5,480 nt of DNA from Accumulibacter sp. (GTDB lineage: Bacteria; Pseudomonadota; Gammaproteobacteria; Burkholderiales; Rhodocyclaceae). The notes below the pieces were generated by a model. The model was not told the origin of the DNA. It worked only from the letters and a program-made list of their open reading frames with translations, and did no database searches. This document shows, in pieces, positions 1 to 5,480 of the stretch. The DNA is taken from assembly GCA_031264825.1 (NCBI GenBank), contig JAISDL010000097.1, positions 1 to 5,480 of the forward strand, written 5' to 3'. Position 1 is the first letter of the stretch; the number at the start of each line of letters is the position of its first letter. Made by a program: the position numbers and the translations under genes.

Positions 1-28
1 GCCTCCCTCTTTTCCGCCGGAAATTCCA

Positions 29-1504
29 TCAGAGTCCGCCGCTCTTCCTGAGCCTGTCGTCTTCGTCGCGCAGCCGGCGCAATTCGCGCAGGCGCGCGTC
101 GACGACCGATTGCTCGTAAAAATTACCGTCGGTGGCCTGTTGCGCGAGCTGGAGCTGTTCGATCGCAAGCCCCGGGAGACCCTGGAGCGCGTAGAATTCC
201 GCGAGCGCGCGGTGCTGGAGCAGGCGTTTACCCTGCGCCGCGTAAATTTGCGCCTGGATCTCGTGAAGCTCGAAGTCCGAGAGGTTGATCTGGAGTTGCG
301 CGTTGACGAATTGCAGCGCCTTGTCGTACTGGCGCTGCGAATGAAGGAGCCTCGCGTAGCCGTAGACGAGACCCCTGGCGTGCGGATAGCGCTGGAGCGC
401 GTTGCGGTAAATCGTTTGCGCGCCGGAGGCGTCGCCGAGCGCCTCGCGGATTTCGGCGGACAGCGAGAAAATCATCGGAGAGACCACTTTGAGTTTCTGT
501 ACCGCGTCGATTTCCTGTTGCGCCGCCGCCGGATTCTTGACGCGCATTTGCGCGACGGCGAGGCCGTAGCGCGTCGCGGCGAGCGAAGTGTATTTTTTTT
601 CCTGGAGCCGTCTTTCGAATTCGGCGACGGCCTCGCGCGGCATACCCTGCGTCGCGCGGAGCTTCGCGCGGACGAGTTCGAAATCGATGCTGTTGACGAC
701 CTGCTTGTACGCGGACGACTGCGCGCGGTTCTGCATATCGGACAAGCGCTCGATCGTGAGGGGGTGCGAGCGCAGGTAGACGGGCGCGTTGCTTTCGTAC
801 AGGCGCCCCGCGCTTTGCAGGCGCTCGAAGAAGTCGGACATTCCGCGCGGGTCGAAGCCGGCTTTCAGGAGCATCTGGAAGCCCACGCGGTCGGCTTCGC
901 GTTCGTAATCGCGCGTGAAGGCGAGCTGGCTCTGGACGACGCCGGCCTGCGCGCCGACGATGCTCGCGGCGGCCACCGACGAATTCGACCGCGCCGCGAG
1001 AACGCCCGCGAGCATGACGAGGATGCTCGGCAAGGTCATCTGCCTTTCGTTGGCGATTTGCCGGACGAGGTGGTTCTGTGTCACGTGCGCGATTTCGTGC
1101 GCGATCACGCCCGCGACTTCGGATTCGGATTGCGCGGTCAGGAGTGTCCCGGAGTTGACGCCGATGAAGCCGCCGAACATGGCGAAAGCATTGATCGAGT
1201 CGTCGCGGATCGCGAAGAAATGAAAGTTCCCCGTCGCCTCCGAACCCGCCGCGACGATGCGGCGCCCCAAGGTATTGAGGTAATCGCCGACTTCGGGGTC
1301 GCTGATGTACGACGGCTCGTGCAGGCGGATTTCGTTCATGATGCTTTCGCCGATTTTTCGCTCCATCTGCGGGGACAGTTCGGCGCGCGCGGCCTCGCCC
1401 AGGTCGGGCAGACCGTCCGCGCGGGCCGCCGGAGCGCCCGCGAGCGCGCCGGCGAAAAGCAGAATTCGCGCGGTGCGCGCCGTGAGGGATGGAAAGGCTT
1501 TCAT
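29..1504 (-). CDS. bepA: BepA-like periplasmic M48 metalloprotease/chaperone with TPR-like C-terminus
   Basis: The 491-residue product (E. coli BepA has 487) reads as an exported zinc protease of peptidase family M48. Residues 1-29 form a Sec signal peptide: a basic start, a hydrophobic run around ILLFAGALAG, and an A-R-A cleavage site before D30. The zinc site is HEIAH at 136-140, with the third ligand E201 in YEREAD. H247 in LRSHPLT fits the switch histidine known from E. coli BepA (H246). Residues from about 275 to 460 are helical and repetitive (repeated AxxxY and LxxAL spacing), as in the BepA TPR domain. In the known family, BepA degrades misassembled outer-membrane proteins such as BamA and LptD and helps LptD mature; that role here is inference. 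The frame stays open upstream to a TTG at 1621, and ATG 1549 is an alternative. I chose ATG 1504 because it puts the signal peptide at the N-terminus. Its ribosome binding site (GAAG) is weak. It is read in the same direction as csp but separated from it by a terminator. Confidence 0.93.
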   Translation of the reverse strand: MKAFPSLTARTARILLFAGALAGAPAARADGLPDLGEAARAELSPQMERKIGESIMNEIRLHEPSYISDPEVGDYLNTLGRRIVAAGSEATGNFHFFAIRDDSINAFAMFGGFIGVNSGTLLTAQSESEVAGVIAHEIAHVTQNHLVRQIANERQMTLPSILVMLAGVLAARSNSSVAAASIVGAQAGVVQSQLAFTRDYEREADRVGFQMLLKAGFDPRGMSDFFERLQSAGRLYESNAPVYLRSHPLTIERLSDMQNRAQSSAYKQVVNSIDFELVRAKLRATQGMPREAVAEFERRLQEKKYTSLAATRYGLAVAQMRVKNPAAAQQEIDAVQKLKVVSPMIFSLSAEIREALGDASGAQTIYRNALQRYPHARGLVYGYARLLHSQRQYDKALQFVNAQLQINLSDFELHEIQAQIYAAQGKRLLQHRALAEFYALQGLPGLAIEQLQLAQQATDGNFYEQSVVDARLRELRRLRDEDDRLRKSGGL

Positions 1505-1571
1505 CGCTTCGTCAAAAAACCGGAAAACCACCGGAGAAACCGTATCCATGATACCGGATTCCGGCGAGTTT

Positions 1572-1580
1572 ATTATTCCA
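1572..1580 (-). promoter_or_regulatory. Candidate extended -10 promoter of bepA
   Basis: On the minus strand the sequence TGGAATAAT matches an extended -10 element: TG, one base, then AATAAT, which is 5 of 6 to TATAAT. No good -35 lies at 17 bases; TTGCGG at 19 bases is the best. Transcription would begin near 1565. That is upstream of both ATG candidates (1549, 1504) but downstream of the TTG at 1621, so it argues against the longest reading frame. Prediction from the sequence only. Confidence 0.4.
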
Positions 1581-1673
1581 GAAATTTTCAAAAGCGCCGC
1601 AAAAGGGGGTAAAAAACGCAATCGGCGGCCTGCCGGAAGAAAAAAGCGCAGGACGCGGCGAGAAACGACGGCG

Positions 1674-1701
1674 AAAAAAAACCCGCCGTCGGCGGGTTTT
1701 T
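1674..1701 (-). terminator. Rho-independent terminator after csp, symmetric on both strands
   Basis: A 7-bp stem ACCCGCC (1681-1687) / GGCGGGT (1691-1697) with a 3-base loop is flanked by an A-run (1674-1680) on one side and T residues (1698-1701) on the other. Read on the minus strand it sits 17 bases past the csp stop codon and ends in a run of U, the classic intrinsic terminator form. It would also insulate bepA from csp transcription. The symmetry allows function on the plus strand, but no plus-strand gene ends here. Confidence 0.9.
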
Positions 1702-1717
1702 CAGAACATCGGGGAAA

Positions 1718-1921
1718 TCAGACTCGTGCAATATTTGACGCCTGCTTACCTTTTGCCCCCTGAGTTACATCGAAGGTGACTTTTTCGCCCTCCTTGAGCG
1801 TTTTGAAGCCACTCATGCTGATTGCCGAAAAATGCGCGAAAAGATCTTCGCTGCCATCATCCGGAGTAATGAAGCCAAAGCCTTTGGCGTCGTTGAACCA
1901 CTTTACAGTACCTGTTGCCAT
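1718..1921 (-). CDS. csp: Cold shock protein, CspA family
   Basis: The 67-residue product is a single cold shock domain, an OB-fold that binds single-stranded RNA and DNA. RNP1 is KGFGFI (residues 13-18) and RNP2 is LFAHF (27-31). The start GTVKWFN and the closing Q-G-x-K-G-x-Q-A segment are typical of the family. Such proteins melt RNA secondary structure and help translation and transcription antitermination, in the cold or in normal growth. Which paralogue this is cannot be told from sequence. The ATG at 1921 is set by a strong ribosome binding site AAGGAAG six bases upstream; a 17-codon in-frame extension to 1972 lies in the leader and does not match the family. The gene is transcribed away from clpS, the arrangement of cspD beside clpS-clpA in E. 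coli. Confidence 0.96.
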   Translation of the reverse strand: MATGTVKWFNDAKGFGFITPDDGSEDLFAHFSAISMSGFKTLKEGEKVTFDVTQGAKGKQASNIARV

Positions 1922-1927
1922 ATTGCA

Positions 1928-1934
1928 CTTCCTT
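1928..1934 (-). promoter_or_regulatory. Ribosome binding site of csp
   Basis: AAGGAAG on the minus strand, six bases before the ATG at 1921, is close to the Shine-Dalgarno consensus. It decides the start of csp against the longer in-frame reading. It lies directly after a six-U run and the two leader hairpins. Confidence 0.85.
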
Positions 1935-1935
1935 G

Positions 1936-1965
1936 AAAAAAGACGGGAACCGGGCTTTTGCCCGT
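1936..1965 (-). promoter_or_regulatory. csp leader with two competing hairpins
   Basis: On the csp transcript, CGGGC-AAAA-GCCCG (1964 to 1951) forms a tight 5-bp hairpin. The same CGGG can instead pair with a second CCCG further on: ACGGG (1965-1961) with CCCGT (1947-1943), lengthened by AAAA/UUUU across one bulged C. That second stem runs into six U residues (1941-1936), immediately before the ribosome binding site. The pairing options are visible in the sequence. A role as attenuator or temperature-responsive leader is inference, supported by the known structural control of cspA leaders in E. coli. Confidence 0.4.
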
Positions 1966-2010
1966 TTTTCATGTTTTGGATTCAAAGTAATTTGACCAAA
2001 AACAGTTGGC

Positions 2011-2039
2011 TTTGTACGCTAGTTCGGGAAAGGCGTCAA
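2011..2039 (-). promoter_or_regulatory. Candidate sigma70 promoter of csp
   Basis: On the minus strand TTGACG (2039-2034, 5 of 6 to the -35 consensus) and TACAAA (2016-2011, 4 of 6 to the -10) are separated by exactly 17 bases. Transcription would start near 2004, giving a leader of about 80 nt. A second ATTGACGC lies 34 bases upstream (TTGACG at 2073-2068) with only a poor -10, CTTAAA (2050-2045), so a tandem upstream promoter is possible. Confidence 0.6.
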
Positions 2040-2101
2040 TCTTTTTTAAGCGAAACTCTTTGGGGCGCGTCAATTTGTGGACAAAAAAGCGAAAAAGGCG
2101 C

Positions 2102-2129
2102 TTGCGGATTCACCGGCGCCGGGTAGAAT
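2102..2129 (+). promoter_or_regulatory. Candidate promoter of clpS-clpA directly at the start codon
   Basis: TAGAAT at 2124-2129 is 5 of 6 to the -10 consensus. TTGCGG at 2102-2107 (3 of 6) lies 16 bases upstream as a weak -35. The A of the clpS ATG is seven bases past the last base of the -10, so the transcript would begin at or next to the start codon. A weaker pair, TTGACC (1992-1997) and TACGCT (2015-2020) with a 17-base spacer, would instead give a leader of about 110 nt. Confidence 0.42.
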
Positions 2130-2135
2130 GATTCC

Positions 2136-2443
2136 ATGGTGAAACAATTTCAGGGCATTCCCGTACTCGAAGCGAAGCCGTCCCGCTTGGCGCCTCCGCC
2201 GTTTTATACGGTCGTATTGATCAACGACGATTTTACGCCAATGGACTTCGTCGTCTCCGTGCTGCAAAAATTCTTCTCCAAGAATCGTGAAGAAGCCGAG
2301 CGGATCATGCTCAAGGTGCACACGGAGGGGCGAGGCGCCTGCGGCGTCTACCCCCGCGACATCGCCGTGACGAAAGTCGAGCAGGTCACGAACTTCGCAA
2401 GGAGCAAGCAACACCCGCTCGCGTGCGTGATGGAAGAAAACCG

Positions 2444-2447
<4 letters not shown>
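2136..2447 (+). CDS. clpS: ClpS, N-degron adaptor of ClpAP
   Basis: The 103-residue product matches ClpS over its whole length (E. coli 106). A short flexible N-terminal arm of about 20 residues is followed by the folded core. The N-degron pocket residues are present: NDD at 30-32, T34, P35, the gatekeeper Met at 36 in TPMDF, and H62 in KVHTEG. The region around TKVEQV (79-84) corresponds to the face that docks on the ClpA N-domain. ClpS delivers proteins with N-terminal Leu, Phe, Tyr or Trp to ClpAP and blocks other ClpA substrates, including ClpA itself (known for E. coli). No convincing ribosome binding site precedes ATG 2136, but no other start fits the family. Its stop codon overlaps the clpA start. 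Confidence 0.96.
2432..2436 (+). promoter_or_regulatory. Ribosome binding site of clpA inside clpS
   Basis: GGAAG, seven bases before ATG 2444, lies within the last codons of clpS. Together with the ATGA start/stop overlap at 2444-2447 it supports translational coupling. It also decides for ATG 2444 over the in-frame GTG at 2423, which would add seven residues absent from ClpA proteins. Confidence 0.75.
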
Positions 2448-4744
<2,297 letters not shown>

Positions 4745-4768
4745 TCTTGCCGTGCCCTATCGGCGGTA

Positions 4769-4800
4769 TAGGTTGGGCTGAACGAATGTGAAGCCCAACG
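4769..4800 (+). repeat. GTTGGG-type intergenic repeat, copy C (plus orientation)
   Basis: GTTGGGCT (4772-4779) and AGCCCAAC (4792-4799) form a perfect 8-bp stem with a 12-base loop, preceded by TAG. The unit matches the reverse complement of 4948-4979 with a one-base gap and a few changes in the loop, so it is an inverted copy of the units further right. No U-run follows. Confidence 0.8.
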
Positions 4801-4890
4801 ATTCCGCAGGCGCATGAATAACGGTGGGATGGTATTCCTGGTGGGGTTTCGTCACTCCGGCGGCAACGCCGCTGCTCACCGATCTGATTC

Positions 4891-4921
4891 CTGTCTCCTG
4901 ATACCTGATACCTGATCCTGA
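4891..4921 (+). repeat. Tandem CCTGATA run, right inverted partner of the clpA-tail repeat
   Basis: CCTGATA at 4897-4903 and 4904-4910 is followed by CCTGAT (4911-4916) and CCTGA (4917-4921). The preceding CTGTCTCCTGAT (4891-4902) is the inverted partner of the repeats at 4672-4704. The units are too short and too close together for CRISPR repeats. Confidence 0.8.
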
Positions 4922-4925
4922 AATG

Positions 4926-4944
4926 GCTTGCGCTTCGCGCAAGC
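4926..4944. repeat. Perfect short hairpin
   Basis: GCTTGCGC (4926-4933) and GCGCAAGC (4937-4944) pair perfectly across a 3-base loop (TTC). It lies between the CCTGATA run and the first right-hand GTTGGG unit, and is followed by GAGACG and not a T-run, so an intrinsic terminator is unlikely. Confidence 0.75.
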
Positions 4945-4947
4945 GAG

Positions 4948-4979
4948 ACGTTGGGCATCGCTGCGCTCACCCCAACCTA
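4948..4979 (-). repeat. GTTGGG-type intergenic repeat, copy B (minus orientation)
   Basis: Outer arms GTTGGG (4950-4955) and CCCAAC (4971-4976) are inverted. On the minus strand the interior reads GTGAGCGCAGCGATG. The 15-base segment ACGTTGGGCATCGCT (4948-4962) recurs exactly at 4993-5007, 45 bases on, so copies A and B are direct repeats of each other. Confidence 0.8.
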
Positions 4980-4992
4980 TGCACGCTGCGGA

Positions 4993-5031
4993 ACGTTGGG
5001 CATCGCTTGCGTTGCGCTACGCTCCTCCAAC
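4993..5031 (-). repeat. GTTGGG-type intergenic repeat, copy A (minus orientation)
   Basis: GTTGG (4995-4999) pairs with CCAAC (5027-5031). On the minus strand the interior has GAGCGTAGCG, then an extra CAACGCAA, then GCGATG. It is a direct repeat of copy B with a roughly 8-base internal insertion. It ends about 30 bases from the stop codon of the right-hand gene and would lie in its 3' untranslated region. Confidence 0.75.
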
Positions 5032-5061
5032 ATCCTCATGTAACGACCAAGGCGATCGGGA

Positions 5062-5480
5062 TTATCGCGCCGCCGGAAGTTTTTCCCGGACGGGGAGCGG
5101 CGCGGGTTCGACGCGCTCGATCACGAAGGGGTCGGGCGCGCCGTCGTCGTCGATTCGCACGACGCGCAGCGACGACGCCATCTCTTCCATGTTCGCGTAC
5201 GCCTTTTTGAGCATTGCGGGGTAGGTCGAAGGGTCGGGGTCCCGCGTGTAGTCGTAAGGCGGCAGACTGAGTTCGACACGCAGGCTTCGGTCGGGCCGAA
5301 GGAAGGTGGAGTAAAAATAGCGCCGTTTGTAGGAATCGTCCGCAATATAACGGATCCAGATGCGCCCGTTGATCGTGACGGGTTCGGGGAGGACCACGAT
5401 CCCGAAGCCTTTTCGGGTATCAATTGCGTACTGGCCGCCTGCTTTTTCTCGCTCTTCCCGCGACGGGTACCGGGATTTCA
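5062..5480 (-). CDS. Unrecognised protein, C-terminal part (5' end beyond the window)
   Basis: The frame is open from the right edge of the window to a TAA at 5062-5064, giving 139 visible sense codons. The segment begins with charged sequence (KSRYPSREERE), followed by GGQYAIDTRKGFGI. A region rich in alternating hydrophobic and polar residues (VTINGRIWIRYIADD, then RRYFYSTFLRP, RSLRVELSLP) suggests beta strands. A helical stretch (YPAMLKKAYANMEEMASSL) and a proline-rich end (PAPLP) close it. A GTG at 5397 is an internal codon in the same open frame, so I treat the gene as partial. I see no signal peptide, catalytic motif or membrane segment in the visible part, and I assign no function. Codon use matches the neighbouring genes, which supports a real gene. 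Confidence 0.75.
   Translation of the reverse strand, partial: KSRYPSREEREKAGGQYAIDTRKGFGIVVLPEPVTINGRIWIRYIADDSYKRRYFYSTFLRPDRSLRVELSLPPYDYTRDPDPSTYPAMLKKAYANMEEMASSLRVVRIDDDGAPDPFVIERVEPAPLPVREKLPAAR

Larger units (their letters stand above)
4745..5061. other. Intergenic repeat-filled region between convergent genes
   Basis: These 317 bases separate clpA (plus) from the right-hand gene (minus). They contain three GTTGGG...CCAAC type units, one short perfect hairpin, a tandem CCTGATA run and a small GCGGC/GCCGC stem (4860-4872). Short open frames on both strands here look like products of the repeats and have no recognisable protein features. I see no RNA gene, no promoter and no clear intrinsic terminator for either neighbour; the stems could still act in 3' end formation or mRNA protection. 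Confidence 0.7.

Noticed and set aside
11..26. TTTCC/GGAAA inverted repeat just past the bepA stop as a terminator
   Set aside because: The stem is only about 5 bp, AT-rich at its base, and no U-run follows on the minus strand; the window ends too soon to judge.
110..1612. 500-codon open frame on the plus strand opposite bepA
   Set aside because: It is antisense to a clear protease gene, its translation is rich in Arg, Asp and Glu with no domain, and GC-rich codon use on the other strand explains the missing stops.
1505..1621. Longer bepA reading frame from TTG 1621 or ATG 1549
   Set aside because: Either would put 15-39 extra residues before a well-formed signal peptide; the best promoter lies downstream of 1621. 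ATG 1549 is not fully excluded.
1951..1970. Plus-strand intrinsic terminator (CGGGC-TTTT-GCCCG followed by T residues)
   Set aside because: The shape fits, but no plus-strand gene ends nearby. The hairpin is better explained as part of the csp leader on the other strand.
1922..1972. N-terminal extension of csp to an upstream ATG
   Set aside because: It lacks family similarity and would bury the strong ribosome binding site and leader hairpins inside the coding region.
4897..4921. CRISPR-like or microsatellite array
   Set aside because: The units are 5-7 bases with no spacers, so this is a short tandem repeat and not a CRISPR array.

Overview
The window is bacterial chromosomal DNA from a GC-rich, probably betaproteobacterial genome. 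The evidence for that placement is a BepA-type periplasmic protease, a csp gene facing away from a clpS-clpA pair (cspD, clpS and clpA are arranged the same way in E. coli), a TAGAAT -10 type box directly before clpS, and GTTGGG...CCCAAC intergenic repeats of a kind I recall from several beta- and gammaproteobacteria. The order or genus cannot be fixed from the sequence alone.

Layout: (1) 29-1504, minus strand: a complete M48 metalloprotease with a signal peptide and a C-terminal TPR-like region, matching BepA in length and in the spacing of its zinc ligands. (2) 1674-1701: a strong terminator hairpin ending the next gene. (3) 1718-1921, minus: a 67-residue CspA-family cold shock protein with a good ribosome binding site, a leader of about 80 nt holding two mutually exclusive hairpins, and a sigma70-like promoter. 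(4) 1922-2135: the divergent control region. (5) 2136-2447 and 2444-4744, plus: clpS and clpA, coupled through a 4-base ATGA overlap, encoding the N-degron adaptor and the AAA+ unfoldase that feeds ClpP. (6) 4672-5035: repeat-rich DNA that supplies the last 23 codons of clpA and fills the space behind it. (7) 5062 to the right edge, minus: the C-terminal 139 codons of a protein I do not recognise.

Functionally this is mostly a protein quality-control neighbourhood. BepA acts on outer-membrane proteins and LPS assembly in the periplasm, ClpS-ClpA acts in the cytoplasm, and the cold shock protein is an RNA chaperone. I found no mobile gene cluster, CRISPR array, tRNA or rRNA, and no clear new multi-gene system. 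The points most worth a second look are the replacement of the ClpA C-terminal tail by repeat-derived sequence, the structure of the repeat block itself, and the control features of the csp/clpS intergenic region.
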